64,000 nucleotides of DNA from Pseudovibrio denitrificans JCM 12308 (lineage in GTDB: Bacteria; Pseudomonadota; Alphaproteobacteria; Rhizobiales; Stappiaceae), in NCBI RefSeq assembly GCF_001310815.1, contig NZ_BAZK01000011.1, positions 124,001-188,000 on the forward strand, in the 5' to 3' direction. Position 1 is the stretch's first letter; every line of letters begins with the position of its first letter. A program made the position numbers and the translations under genes. Shown one piece after another: positions 29,862 through 38,818 of the stretch. The notes beneath the pieces are model-generated. The model did no database searches. It saw nothing but the letters and a program-made list of their open reading frames with translations, and was not told the DNA's origin.

Positions 29862-32800
29862 GTGAAGTTCCAGCGCCTCCGCGTCCTTGGGTTCAAATCC
29901 TTTGTCGAGCCCATGGAGTTTGTCATTGAAGACGGCCTGACAGGCATTGTCGGGCCCAATGGCTGCGGTAAATCCAATCTCGTTGAAGCGCTGCGCTGGG
30001 TTATGGGAGAAAACTCCTATAAAAACATGCGCGCCTCCGGCATGGATGACGTGATCTTCTCCGGCTCCCTCAATCGCCCGGCACGAAACACCGCAGAAGT
30101 CACCCTGTTCCTCGACAATTCTGATCGAACAGCCCCTTCCGGCTATAATGACAGCGACACGCTGGAAGTCACCCGTCGTATCGAGCGTGAAGCGGGCTCA
30201 GTCTACAAAATCAACGGCAAGGACGCCCGCGCCCGCGATGTGCAGCTGCTCTTTGCAGATGCTTCCACCGGCGCACGCTCCCCGGCCATGGTCCGGCAGG
30301 GGCAGATCGGCGAGCTGATCTCATCCAAGCCAACCTCTCGCCGCAAGATCCTCGAAGAAGCCGCTGGCATCTCCGGCCTGCACAGCCGCCGCAAAGAAGC
30401 AGAGATCCGTCTGCGCGCTGCTGAAACCAACCTGGAACGTCTGGAAGATGTGGTCGTACAGATCGAAGGTCAGCTCGACGGCCTGAAGCGTCAGGCCCGG
30501 CAGGCCACTCGTTACCGCAATCTGTCCTCCGAGATCCGCAAAGCTGAAGCGACCATCCTGTATCTGCGCTGGCATGAAGCTACAGCTGCGCTGGATGCTG
30601 CCCGCAAGCAGTATGCTGAAGCCGAAATCGGCATGCGCGATATTGCTGGCCTGCAAGCCTCCACCGCCAAAGAACAGGCACTGGCCGCCCACGAAATCCC
30701 CAAGCTGCGTGAAGCCGCAGGTGGCGCTGCCGCCGCGCTCCAGCATCTCATCATCGCCAAGAACGATCTGGAATCCGAAGACCGCCGCATCAAAGAAAAG
30801 CTGGTCGACCTTCAGGCCCGCCTTGCTCAGATGGAACAGGACATCGAACGCGAAGCCCAGCTCGCCAGCGAAAATGCCAGCCATCTGGAAGAGCTGGAAG
30901 AAGAAAAGCAGGAGCTGCTTGAAGCTGCTGAGACTATGGATGAGCGTGCTGCGGAAGCAGAAGAGCTGGTCCTGATCGCGGAAGACAACCTCGATGCCAG
31001 CGAGATGAAGCACTCGCGCATCACGCAGGACCACGCCAGTCTCCTCGCCAAGCACACGCAGCTGGAAAACCAGATCTCCGGCATCCGTCAGAAAACCGCA
31101 CGCTTCAAAGAAGAGGCGGACCGCTTCAAAGGTCAGTTGGAAGCAGTTGAGGCAGATATCAAAGCGGCCAGCGGGCCAAGCGACAAACGCGAAGAGCTGG
31201 AAATGGCTCTGGAAGAGCTGGCCGAAGCGGAAGAAAGCGCTGTTGAAGCGGAAGAGCTTCTGGCAACAGCCCGTGAGACAGAGAACAACTGCCGTAATCC
31301 ATTAAATGAAGCGCATTCAGCTCTCTCCAGATATGAGACGGAAGCCAAAACCCTTCAGGCGGTCCTGTCCGCCGGTCAAAGTGGCGACTGGACACCTGCC
31401 GTAGATAAGATGAGCGTCAGCCCAGGCTGGGAAACTGCGCTGGGGGCTGCGTTGGGTGAAGACCTTGATGCGGCAATGGAAGATGCCGCACCGGTTCACT
31501 GGAGCCTGAACGCACAACAGGACAGCGACCCGAGCCTACCTGCTGGCGCCGAGCCACTCTCCGCTTATGTGGAAGCCCCGCAGGAACTGTCTCGCCGATT
31601 GGCTCAGGTCGGTCTCGTCGATGCTGAACACGGCTCAGCTTTGATGAAGCAGCTCAAAGTCGGTCAACGACTGGTGAGTAAGCAGGGTGACCTTTGGCGC
31701 TGGGATGGCTTGATCGTCGCAGCAGACGCGCCAACCCCAGCCGCACAACGCCTTGCCCAAAGAAACCGCCTTGCCGAACTGGAAGATCTGGTGGAGCAGA
31801 CACGGGATCTGGTGGAAGAGAAAAAGGCGGCTCTGGAAGAAGCAACCGAACAACGCCGTCGGGCTGAAGTCGCCGAGCAGGACATGCGCCAGAAACTGCG
31901 CCTGGAGCAATCCCGCATTGTGGCTCTGCGTGAAGAACTCGCCGCAGCTGAGCGCGCTCTGACAGAACTCTCCGTGCGCAAAACAACGCTGGAAGAGCAG
32001 CTGCGCCGCGCCAACGAAGATTACGAAGAGACTGCTGCTTCCCTCGAAGAGGCCGAAAGCGCTCTGGATGAGCTGCAAGACATCGAAGGCATAACCGCCG
32101 AGCTGGAAAATGCTGCCAAAGACGTCTCCAACTGCCGCAGTAAACTGGCTGAAGCCAAAGGTGCAACCGATGCCCTGAAGCGGGAAGGGGAGCTGCGCGC
32201 CAAGCGTCTGGAAACCATCGAGCGCGACCGCCAGAACTGGGTCCAGCGAGCTCAGAACGCGGACAAGCAAATCTCCGTTCTCCGTCAACGCCGCGATGAT
32301 GCCGCCGAAGAGCGCCTCATCCTGCTGGAAAGCCCGGAAGAGATCGAACTCAAGCGTCAGGATCTGCTGAGCAATCTGGCAACAGCAGACGATGCTCGCA
32401 AGGCTGCCGACGACAAATTGGCGGAAGGTGAAAAGCGCCAGCTGATCGCGGATCAAAAAGCCCGTGAAGCCATGGAAGGCCTCTCTGGTGCCCGCGAACG
32501 CAAAATCCGTGCGGAGGAACGCCTCGAAGCGGCCAAAGAACGCCGCAGTGAAATTGAGCGCCGCGTGGATGAAGCGCTGGAAGTGAACGTCTCGCGCCTG
32601 CATGAGATGGCAGGTCTGTCTCCGGAAGCACCTCTACCAGACGCGGAAGCTGCTGAACGCAAACTCGATCGCCTGAAAGCGGAGCGTGAACGACTGGGGG
32701 GTGTAAACCTGCGTGCCGATGAGGAAATGCAGGAAATCACGGAGCAAAGAGACACTCTGATCACCGAAAGAGACGACCTGATCGAGGCAATCAGGAAGTT

Positions 32801-33320
32801 GCGCACAGGAATCATGAATCTCAACAAGGAAGCGCGCGAGCGACTCCTGAGCTCATTTGATCAGGTCAACGACCACTTCAAGCGTTTATTCACACACTTG
32901 TTTGGTGGCGGCACCGCAGAGCTGAAACTGGTGGATGCGGAAGACCCGCTGGACGCTGGTCTGGAGATCTTCGCCCGCCCACCAGGCAAGAAGCCGCAGA
33001 CCATGACCCTTCTCTCAGGTGGGGAGCAGGCACTCACTGCCATGGCGCTTATATTCGCAGTTTTCCTTACGAATCCGGCCCCAATTTGCGTTCTGGACGA
33101 GGTTGACGCTCCGTTGGATGATGCCAACGTGGAGCGATATTGCGCTTTGCTGGAGAACATGGCGCAGAACACAGAGACCCGATTCACAGTCATCACACAC
33201 AACCCGATCACCATGGCGCGCATGTCCAGATTGTTCGGTGTAACCATGGCTGAAAGAGGGGTTTCTCAGCTCGTATCAGTAGATCTTGAGACGGCTGAAC
33301 GATTCACAGAAGAGGCCTAA
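29862..33320 (+). CDS. smc: Chromosome segregation protein SMC
   Basis: SMC is the condensin ATPase that compacts and separates chromosomes. The 1152-residue protein has the N-terminal Walker A GPNGCGKSNLVEALRW near residues 33-48, two long coiled coils rich in E, K, A and L, a hinge around residues 500-620, and a C-terminal head with LLSGGEQALTAMALIF (signature) and VLDEVDAPLDDANVERY (Walker B). The start is GTG at 29862. The coiled-coil DNA produces many long antisense open frames, which are shadows. It follows dsbA by 93 bases. Confidence 0.97.
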   Translation: MKFQRLRVLGFKSFVEPMEFVIEDGLTGIVGPNGCGKSNLVEALRWVMGENSYKNMRASGMDDVIFSGSLNRPARNTAEVTLFLDNSDRTAPSGYNDSDTLEVTRRIEREAGSVYKINGKDARARDVQLLFADASTGARSPAMVRQGQIGELISSKPTSRRKILEEAAGISGLHSRRKEAEIRLRAAETNLERLEDVVVQIEGQLDGLKRQARQATRYRNLSSEIRKAEATILYLRWHEATAALDAARKQYAEAEIGMRDIAGLQASTAKEQALAAHEIPKLREAAGGAAAALQHLIIAKNDLESEDRRIKEKLVDLQARLAQMEQDIEREAQLASENASHLEELEEEKQELLEAAETMDERAAEAEELVLIAEDNLDASEMKHSRITQDHASLLAKHTQLENQISGIRQKTARFKEEADRFKGQLEAVEADIKAASGPSDKREELEMALEELAEAEESAVEAEELLATARETENNCRNPLNEAHSALSRYETEAKTLQAVLSAGQSGDWTPAVDKMSVSPGWETALGAALGEDLDAAMEDAAPVHWSLNAQQDSDPSLPAGAEPLSAYVEAPQELSRRLAQVGLVDAEHGSALMKQLKVGQRLVSKQGDLWRWDGLIVAADAPTPAAQRLAQRNRLAELEDLVEQTRDLVEEKKAALEEATEQRRRAEVAEQDMRQKLRLEQSRIVALREELAAAERALTELSVRKTTLEEQLRRANEDYEETAASLEEAESALDELQDIEGITAELENAAKDVSNCRSKLAEAKGATDALKREGELRAKRLETIERDRQNWVQRAQNADKQISVLRQRRDDAAEERLILLESPEEIELKRQDLLSNLATADDARKAADDKLAEGEKRQLIADQKAREAMEGLSGARERKIRAEERLEAAKERRSEIERRVDEALEVNVSRLHEMAGLSPEAPLPDAEAAERKLDRLKAERERLGGVNLRADEEMQEITEQRDTLITERDDLIEAIRKLRTGIMNLNKEARERLLSSFDQVNDHFKRLFTHLFGGGTAELKLVDAEDPLDAGLEIFARPPGKKPQTMTLLSGGEQALTAMALIFAVFLTNPAPICVLDEVDAPLDDANVERYCALLENMAQNTETRFTVITHNPITMARMSRLFGVTMAERGVSQLVSVDLETAERFTEEA

Positions 33321-33510
33321 AATAGGGTACAATACGGGCTTGAAAGTATCCTTTATACGTATTCTCTGTTAGAAACTCTGAAAAATACTTAAATATCAGT
33401 TATTTAGCTTAAGTAGCTCTAACCTTGACAGTGCAGATCACGAGCATTATGGTGCCCCCGACTTTCAGGGGCGTCCGTGTCTTTGAGCTATCTGCTGCTA
33501 TGAAGGAAGA

Positions 33511-33891
33511 ATGTTGATGTCTCCTGAAGAGAATAAGCAGAAGAAAAAAGACATGAAAGAAACTGATCGTCACCTGTCTGAGCGGCTAGAAAAGCTTGGC
33601 AAAACGCTGGATACACACTTGGACGAAGCCTCTGCTAAAGAGGAACCGAACAAGACCGGCGCGATGGCGGGCCTATCACAGGCTTGGAAGATGTCTTCCG
33701 AGTTTATTGCTGCGATCTTTGTCGGGGGGGCACTCGGCTGGATGGCGGATAGCTGGCTCGGGACCAAGCCGTGGGGGATGATTATTCTCCTGATGCTTGG
33801 CTTCGCAGCGGGAATATTAAACGTCCTTCGGGAGGCGGGCAAAGTCGCTCCACCTGAAAGACGGATGAATTCCGGCAAGAAGCAGGACTAA
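33511..33891 (+). CDS. atpI: ATP synthase protein I (AtpI)
   Basis: AtpI is a small membrane protein that helps assemble the c-ring of F-type ATP synthase. The 126-residue sequence has a charged N-terminal half and two hydrophobic spans: SEFIAAIFVGGALGWMADSW and MIILLMLGFAAGILNVL. It starts at ATG 33511 or 33517 after a GAAGGAAG ribosome site. It is the first gene of atpI-B-E-b'-b, 52 bases before atpB. A small GCCCC/GGGGC hairpin lies upstream at 33454-33472. Confidence 0.9.
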   Translation: MLMSPEENKQKKKDMKETDRHLSERLEKLGKTLDTHLDEASAKEEPNKTGAMAGLSQAWKMSSEFIAAIFVGGALGWMADSWLGTKPWGMIILLMLGFAAGILNVLREAGKVAPPERRMNSGKKQD

Positions 33892-33943
33892 CTAATTCAT
33901 CGCGCTCTTGCGCTCGTAAATTGGCACTTCAGGGGTACTACCT

Positions 33944-34711
33944 GTGGCTGGAAATTCAGGCAACGCGATCGATCCGATCCACCAGTTTCATATCTCCAAG
34001 ATCTTTCCTGTGGAGATTGGCGGTGTTGATTTCTCCTTTACCAACGCTTCCTTGTTCATGGTTGTCACCGTCGCTGTAGCGACCTTGTTCCTCGTTCTGT
34101 CTACCAACAGACGTGGTCTGGTCCCTAGCCGCGCTCAACTCATGGCGGAAATGTCCTACGAGTTTGTTGCTGCCACATTGCGAGGATCAGCAGGCAATGA
34201 CGGAATGCGGTTCTTCCCGCTCGTCTTCTCCCTGTTCATGTTCGTCTTCGTTGCAAACATGCTCGGGATGTTCCCATACTTCTTCACCGTTACAAGTCAG
34301 ATCATCGTGACATTTGCACTCGCAATGCTCGTGATTGGCACTGTAACGATCTACGGTTTCTTCAAGCACGGTGTTGGCTTCCTTAAGCTGTTCGTCCCAA
34401 GCGGCGTTCCAGCAGGGGTTGTTCCTCTCGTCTCCGCGATTGAAGTAATCTCTTTCCTTTCCCGTCCAGTTAGCTTGTCCGTTCGTCTGTTCGCAAACAT
34501 GCTTGCTGGTCACATCACTCTGAAGGTTTTCGCAGGCTTCGTGGTAATGCTCACTGGTGCAGGTGCTGTTGGCATCGCATCCGCGGTCTTGCCTCTGGCT
34601 CTCACAGTTGCCATCACGGCTCTTGAGTTCCTTGTGGCCTTCCTTCAGGCCTACGTCTTTACCGTTCTTACCTGCATGTATCTTGCAGACGCGCTTCATC
34701 CGAGCCACTAA
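33944..34711 (+). CDS. atpB: ATP synthase Fo subunit a
   Basis: Subunit a forms the proton half-channels against the c-ring. The 255-residue protein has five to six membrane spans. The conserved Arg lies in [16 protein letters not shown], and the last span carries [19 protein letters not shown]. The start is GTG at 33944. It lies between atpI and atpE. Confidence 0.96.
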   Translation: MAGNSGNAIDPIHQFHISKIFPVEIGGVDFSFTNASLFMVVTVAVATLFLVLSTNRRGLVPSRAQLMAEMSYEFVAATLRGSAGNDGMRFFPLVFSLFMFVFVANMLGMFPYFFTVTSQIIVTFALAMLVIGTVTIYGFFKHGVGFLKLFVPSGVPAGVVPLVSAIEVISFLSRPVSLSVRLFANMLAGHITLKVFAGFVVMLTGAGAVGIASAVLPLALTVAITALEFLVAFLQAYVFTVLTCMYLADALHPSH

Positions 34712-34784
34712 GTAACGTGTAGAATCCGGGTATCAAACCCAAAACAAAGTCATAGACGAATTTGCTAGTTTAGGAGCACTTGTC

Positions 34785-35012
34785 ATGGAAGCAGAAGCAG
34801 CAAAATACATTGGTGCCGGTATCGCCTGCCTTGGTATGGGTGGTGCAGCTCTCGGTCTTGGTAACATCTTCGGCAACTTCCTTGCCGGCGCACTGCGCAA
34901 CCCATCTGCTGCAGATGGACAGTTCGGCCGCCTCATCCTCGGCTTTGCTGTGACCGAAGCTCTCGGCATCTTCTCCCTTCTCGTCGCACTTCTGCTGCTG
35001 TTCGCAGTATAA
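34785..35012 (+). CDS. atpE: ATP synthase Fo subunit c
   Basis: Subunit c forms the rotating ring. The 75-residue protein has two membrane helices joined by the polar loop [14 protein letters not shown]. The proton-binding carboxylate is the Glu in [14 protein letters not shown]. The N-terminal helix is Gly/Ala-rich as expected. A large palindrome follows 19 bases after the stop. Confidence 0.97.
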   Translation: MEAEAAKYIGAGIACLGMGGAALGLGNIFGNFLAGALRNPSAADGQFGRLILGFAVTEALGIFSLLVALLLLFAV

Positions 35013-35030
35013 TCGACAGAAAGATTAGAG

Positions 35031-35085
35031 CGTTTTATGCGTGACGGTTCTTAAGCCTTAAGAACCGTCTCCAAACCATAAAACG
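35031..35085 (+). promoter_or_regulatory. Large nested inverted repeat between atpE and the b' gene
   Basis: An inner perfect 13-bp inverted repeat (35043-35055 and 35057-35069, one base apart) is nested inside an outer perfect 9-bp repeat CGTTTTATG (35031-35039) / CATAAAACG (35077-35085). In RNA it forms a long, stable hairpin of 12 inner pairs. It fills the 97-base gap downstream of the highly expressed c-subunit gene. It could protect the atpE message from 3' decay or cause partial termination, raising c over b. Confidence 0.6.
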
Positions 35086-35109
35086 TTACGAAGAGCGTTC
35101 ACGGAGAAG

Positions 35110-35664
35110 TTGATGTCGAATACTCAAGGCAACCTGAATACAACTGCCGAAGTTGGCATTGTAGAGGATGGCGGTAGCTTTCCTCCGTTCGACAGCACGA
35201 CTTTCCCGTCTCAGCTGTTGTGGTTGGTTCTTTCCTTCGGCGTTTTCTACTGGGTAATGTCGAAAGTGGTCCTGCCACGCATCGGCGGTATCCTCGAAGA
35301 TCGTCGCGATCGCATCGCAGGTGACATGGCTGAAGCATCCCGTCTCAAGCAAGAGACAGATGAAGCCATCGCATCCTACGAAAGTGCTCTTGCCGACGCG
35401 CGCAAAAAAGCCACCACCATGGCTCATGATGCACGCTCAAAGGTAAAAGCAGAAACAGAAGGCGCCCGCGCAGCAGCTGAAGAGCAGCTGGCAGCTAAGC
35501 TTTCCGAATCTGAACAGAGCATCTCCAAGATCAAAGCTGAAAGCCTGTCACATGTTGGCGAAATCGCCGCTGAGACAACAGGCGAGCTTGTGAAGGCACT
35601 TATCGGTGGCCGCGCTCCAGCAAAAGCTGAAGTTGCCAAAGCCGTTGATGCTGCACTTAAGTAA
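35110..35664 (+). CDS. atpG: ATP synthase Fo subunit b'
   Basis: This 184-residue protein is the second peripheral-stalk subunit found in alphaproteobacteria and photosynthetic lineages. One membrane span ([19 protein letters not shown]) follows a short N-terminal tail, then [20 protein letters not shown] leads into a long Ala/Glu/Lys coiled coil. It starts at ATG 35110 with GGAGAAGTT upstream, and ends 11 bases before the b gene. Confidence 0.93.
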   Translation: MMSNTQGNLNTTAEVGIVEDGGSFPPFDSTTFPSQLLWLVLSFGVFYWVMSKVVLPRIGGILEDRRDRIAGDMAEASRLKQETDEAIASYESALADARKKATTMAHDARSKVKAETEGARAAAEEQLAAKLSESEQSISKIKAESLSHVGEIAAETTGELVKALIGGRAPAKAEVAKAVDAALK

Positions 35665-35675
35665 GGGGTGACAGA

Positions 35676-36160
35676 ATGTTCGATGCAAGCCTTTGGGCAC
35701 TCGTTGGTCTCATCCTCTTCTTTGTCCTGCTATGGTACCTGAAAGTACCTGGCAAGATTGGTGCAATGCTTGACCAGCAAGCGGACAACATCAAGCAAGA
35801 GCTTGAAGGCGCCCGTAAGCTGCGTGAAGAAGCTCAGGCTCTGATGGCCGAGTACCAGCGCAAGCGCAAAGAGGCTGAAGCCGAAGCCGAGCAGATCGTT
35901 GCTGACGCAAAAGTCGAAGCTGATCGTCTGGCTGATGAAGCAAGGCAGCTCTCGAAGAGATGATTGCACGTCGCACCAAAGCAGCTGAAGCGAAAATCGC
36001 TCAGGCTGAAGCAAATGCGATTGCAGAAGTTCGCTCCCGCGCTGCAGATGTTGCAGTTCAGGCAGCTGAAACCATTGTCGCTTCCAGCGCTGCAAAAGCA
36101 GAAGTTCAGGATAAGGTGCTCAAGCAGAGCATCAAACAGGTTTCTGATAGCCTGAACTAA
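35676..36160 (+). CDS. atpF: ATP synthase Fo subunit b, frameshifted as sequenced
   Basis: Subunit b links Fo to F1 in the stator. The first frame has the membrane span LWALVGLILFFVLLWYLKVP and coiled coil to ...ADEARQ, then hits a stop at 35963. The second frame continues EMIARRTKAAEAKIAQAEA to VSDSLN. Restoring one G near 35948 (CAGCTCTC to CAGGCTCTC) gives EARQALEEMIARRT, a family sequence. Because this subunit is required for ATP synthase, the break is most likely a sequencing deletion. A strong terminator follows. Confidence 0.93.
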
Positions 36161-36187
36161 TCCTCAGAACTTCTGAAAAGAACACCA

Positions 36188-36221
36188 AAAAGGCTTCCGA
36201 TCTTCGGGAGCCTTTTCTTTT
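36188..36221 (+). terminator. Rho-independent terminator of the atp operon
   Basis: An 11-bp stem (36188-36198 with 36206-36216, one wobble) encloses a 7-base loop and is followed by TTTTCTTTTTG. It lies 27 bases after atpF. Confidence 0.9.
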
Positions 36222-36263
36222 TGTCTGGGCACTGGGCCATCTCAGTGTGTCACACCAACGCCC

Positions 36264-36842
36264 TTAGACGTGCCATTCGGCCAGCCCCAATCGTTCAGAA
36301 GTGTCCACCTTAATTGGCAGCGGGCTATCATCAGGTTGGTGCATCAAGACAACATCCGCTTCTGTACAATGCGTCAGCATCGCGATGATGTTGCCGGTGC
36401 TGAAAGCATCCGCATGAATGGTATTGCCCGGAACCAGAATGCCGCTGCCATGCGGTACAAGGAAGTTGGTCATGGCGAACTGATTTTCTTCAAGCTGCTT
36501 CCCGATTGTGATGACAATCTCGCTCTGCTCTGACGCTGGCATGAACACATGCGGAAAATCATGTGTCTCAATAAAGAAACCATTGGCCACATCCAGTCTG
36601 TACTGCGGATAGGCTTTCCCAAACTCGTACTCGACGGCATTTAGGTTTCCATCAAACTTCAGCGGAATGGTCTGTCCTTCATCGAAGATCCTCACGCCAA
36701 ATGCTGCTGCAATATCATCACGGTTTGGGCTTGCTGGTGTGACGAGAGGAATCTCCAGGCTCGTCTCAGCAGATGCGAAGAGACCGCTCGCACCAAAGAC
36801 ATTTCCGGGTGCCGGTACTTGGACCGTGGACGCATCTACCAC
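36264..36842 (-). CDS. Hypothetical protein, cupin-like C-terminal pattern; may be the 3' part of the next gene
   Basis: The 192-residue frame starts at GTG 36842, overlapping the TAG of the upstream frame. The part FPHVFMPASEQSEIVITIGK and LVPHGSGILVPGNTIHADAF resembles the Gly/Pro-rich strands of a cupin or ureidoglycolate-lyase-like fold, but no named family is certain. Inserting one base near 36842 would fuse it to the upstream frame (...LKTEGR then VVDASTVQVPAPG), giving one protein of about 330 residues. Given the many one-base losses in this window, a single broken gene is quite possible. It opens the accessory block after atpF. Confidence 0.5.
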   Translation of the reverse strand: MVDASTVQVPAPGNVFGASGLFASAETSLEIPLVTPASPNRDDIAAAFGVRIFDEGQTIPLKFDGNLNAVEYEFGKAYPQYRLDVANGFFIETHDFPHVFMPASEQSEIVITIGKQLEENQFAMTNFLVPHGSGILVPGNTIHADAFSTGNIIAMLTHCTEADVVLMHQPDDSPLPIKVDTSERLGLAEWHV

Positions 36843-37249
36843 CGCCCTTCGGTCTTCAGATAAGAACTGTCAGGAAGGGATTTGATGGCATCAGCACTCG
36901 AAGTAATGGACTTATGCGTCTCAGCCGTTTCCTGAGCTGGACTAGCGTTTGAGAGAAACGGGGCACGCGCTGAGAGCACAGCATCTTTGCCGCTTTCAAC
37001 GACACTGTGCAGAGCGTGTGTGGTCATGCCGAGCTTGTCACCCACCGTGCGATGAACAGAGACAGCAGCCAGACTTGAATCCACCTGATGCTCAGGGATC
37101 GCTGGGTTGTACTTGACCGTGATACCCAGATCCCCAAGATGACGCTCCTTATAGCTCTCTTGAAGATCAGCGGGCCTGTTCGTTTGCTGAACGGCTTGAG
37201 GCTGTATTGGAACGTTTACCTGAGGGGCCGCACTCGTGATAGTAGGCAT
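36836..37249 (-). CDS. Hypothetical protein, Pro/Gln-rich N terminus
   Basis: This 137-residue protein is not recognised. Its N terminus, MPTITSAAPQVNVPIQPQ, is uncharged and low in complexity, followed by a helical region with SVHRTVGDKLGMTTHALHSVV. No signal peptide or membrane span is seen. An N terminus of this kind is seen in some type III secreted proteins, but no secretion genes are in the window, so that is speculation. It ends within the start of the next frame and may be the 5' part of one larger gene. AGGAGAG precedes the ATG at 37249. Confidence 0.5.
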   Translation of the reverse strand: MPTITSAAPQVNVPIQPQAVQQTNRPADLQESYKERHLGDLGITVKYNPAIPEHQVDSSLAAVSVHRTVGDKLGMTTHALHSVVESGKDAVLSARAPFLSNASPAQETAETHKSITSSADAIKSLPDSSYLKTEGRW

Positions 37250-37389
37250 ATCGCTCTCCTTAACTTAGAGTTGTAACTCCGTCAGAATGCGAGCTGCGAC
37301 TAAAACCCGATGTGCTGAAATGAACATCAAAACGGGAAAGTGACCCAAGGGCATTCAACTCTGCGTTATTGGAGGGGAGTGCTGGCTTC

Positions 37390-38054
37390 CTACAGCGTCG
37401 CCAGATAGTCGGTGAACTCCTTGCCCCGCTCAAAGGCAAATGAGTCTTCCTGAGCAGCAACATCGCTCATCAGATCCACCCGGAAGTTTCGGAAGTCCCC
37501 GCGCATCTCGCACCAGCCTGTCAGCAGCCAGGAGCTTTCAAAGGCAGTGAGGCCGAGAGGCCGGATGCAGCGCTGTGACGTGTCTCCGGAAAGCGAGGTG
37601 TATGTGAACCCGACGAAGGTCCGATCATGGATAGCTGAGCGCAGCACAGTTATCTGATCGCCGGATCTGGTATCAGCCTTCGCCTTCACTGCAAGAAGTG
37701 GCCTGTCGAGGCTCTCAGGGCTTTCCTGATGCGCACCGCTGATCTTGCCCAGCACACGCTCTGCTGCGAGCCTGAGCGGCGTATCACCCGTGCCGTGACC
37801 ATCCGCAGGCCGAGCACCACAGCATCCATCTCATCCCGATCAAAAGCGAGGGGAGGGAGGAAGTAGCCATCCTCCACCTGATAGCCCAGCCCGCCTTCAC
37901 CGCGGATCGGGGCACCTATGGACTGCAGCGTTGCAATATCCCGATAGATCGTGCGCACAGACGTGCCGAACCGTTCTGCGATCACCTCAGCAGAGACGGG
38001 CCGTGTCCGACCACGCATGAAATCCAGAATTTGAAACAGCCTGACACTGCGCAT
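37390..38054 (-). CDS. YafY/DeoR-type regulator with HTH and WYL domains, frameshifted as sequenced
   Basis: The N-terminal helix-turn-helix reads RLFQILDFMRGRTRPVSAEV and GTSVRTIYRDIATLQ, and the C-terminal WYL part includes ITVLRSAIHDRTFVGFTYTS, IRPLGL and WLLTGWCEMRGDFRNFRVD. Such proteins are ligand-sensing transcription regulators. The frame breaks at the CCC at 37787-37789: restoring a fourth C gives TARGDTPLRLAAERVLGKI. It is divergent from the next gene with a 77-base gap, so it probably controls that gene and itself. Confidence 0.85.
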
Positions 38055-38131
38055 GAATGCCCCTGACAGAAAATGTCACTGGCCTATCTTAGTGTGCGGC
38101 TCGCATTAAAGAAACACGGGCACTTACAAAA

Positions 38132-38764
38132 ATGCTTTTAAAACAAAACTCCACCGCATCCGTCATGGGCTTCGCGCGGTACTCCAGGAAACCGGAGATC
38201 GAGCCTGCCGAACTGGTCGCCGCAGCACGCAACTGGCAGAAATCCTATCTGGCCAAACAGGACGGCATTCTCATGCACGCTTTTGTCGGCAATCTGGCCG
38301 GAGAGTTCGCAGACGTGATCCTGGCCAGCGATGCAGCAGCTTTTGCTAACATGTCTCAAAACTTCAGCAATGACGAAAGCTCCAGAACCTTTCACAGCAT
38401 GCTGGATGAAAGAACCATCAAGCTCACCCAGATCCGGTTGCTCGACAACGCCTTTCAGGTTCCAACCGGCTTTTCCTCCATCGAGATCGGCAAACTTGCG
38501 TTAAGGGGCGTTGATGGAGAAGAGGAAATGCTGGCCTCTGCGGCTCAGCTCAAGAGCAACTACCTCTCCCGCTTCCCGGAGGCGAAAGCCCATGTGATGG
38601 GACACATCAACGGCGATAACTATGCCGAGGTTGCTTTTGCCGAGAACATTGGTGCGGGCAGAGAGATTTGCTACGGATATCTGCAGGATGAAAGCGGCCA
38701 GAACTTCCTCAAGCACTTCGATCAAACCAGTTTCGATCTTGATTTCTGGTTCGTGCTTGCGTGA
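38132..38764 (+). CDS. Hypothetical protein with two related halves (dimeric alpha-beta-barrel-like)
   Basis: The 210-residue protein is cytosolic in appearance. Its halves look homologous: SYLAKQDGILMHAFVGNL with FADVILASD in the first, and NYLSRFPEAKAHVMGHIN with YAEVAFAEN in the second. Each matches the beta-alpha-beta pattern of antibiotic-biosynthesis-monooxygenase-like (dimeric alpha-beta barrel) domains. No function can be assigned. It lies divergent from the WYL regulator, which suggests it is the regulated target. Confidence 0.6.
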   Translation: MLLKQNSTASVMGFARYSRKPEIEPAELVAAARNWQKSYLAKQDGILMHAFVGNLAGEFADVILASDAAAFANMSQNFSNDESSRTFHSMLDERTIKLTQIRLLDNAFQVPTGFSSIEIGKLALRGVDGEEEMLASAAQLKSNYLSRFPEAKAHVMGHINGDNYAEVAFAENIGAGREICYGYLQDESGQNFLKHFDQTSFDLDFWFVLA

Positions 38765-38782
38765 TCTCTTCACCGCAGGAAG

Positions 38783-38805
38783 GCTCCCTCACCAGAGGGA
38801 GCTTT
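38783..38805. terminator. Terminator between convergent hypothetical and SDR genes
   Basis: GCTCCCTC pairs with GAGGGAGC over 8 positions around a 4-base loop (ACCA), followed by TTTCACTTT. It lies in the 54-base gap between converging genes. Confidence 0.7.
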
Positions 38806-38818
38806 CACTTTGAGGCGA

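Noticed and set aside
31635..32603. 322-residue minus-strand frame within smc
   Set aside because: Antisense of the coiled-coil region. The composition is explained by the Glu/Ala/Leu-rich sense codons.
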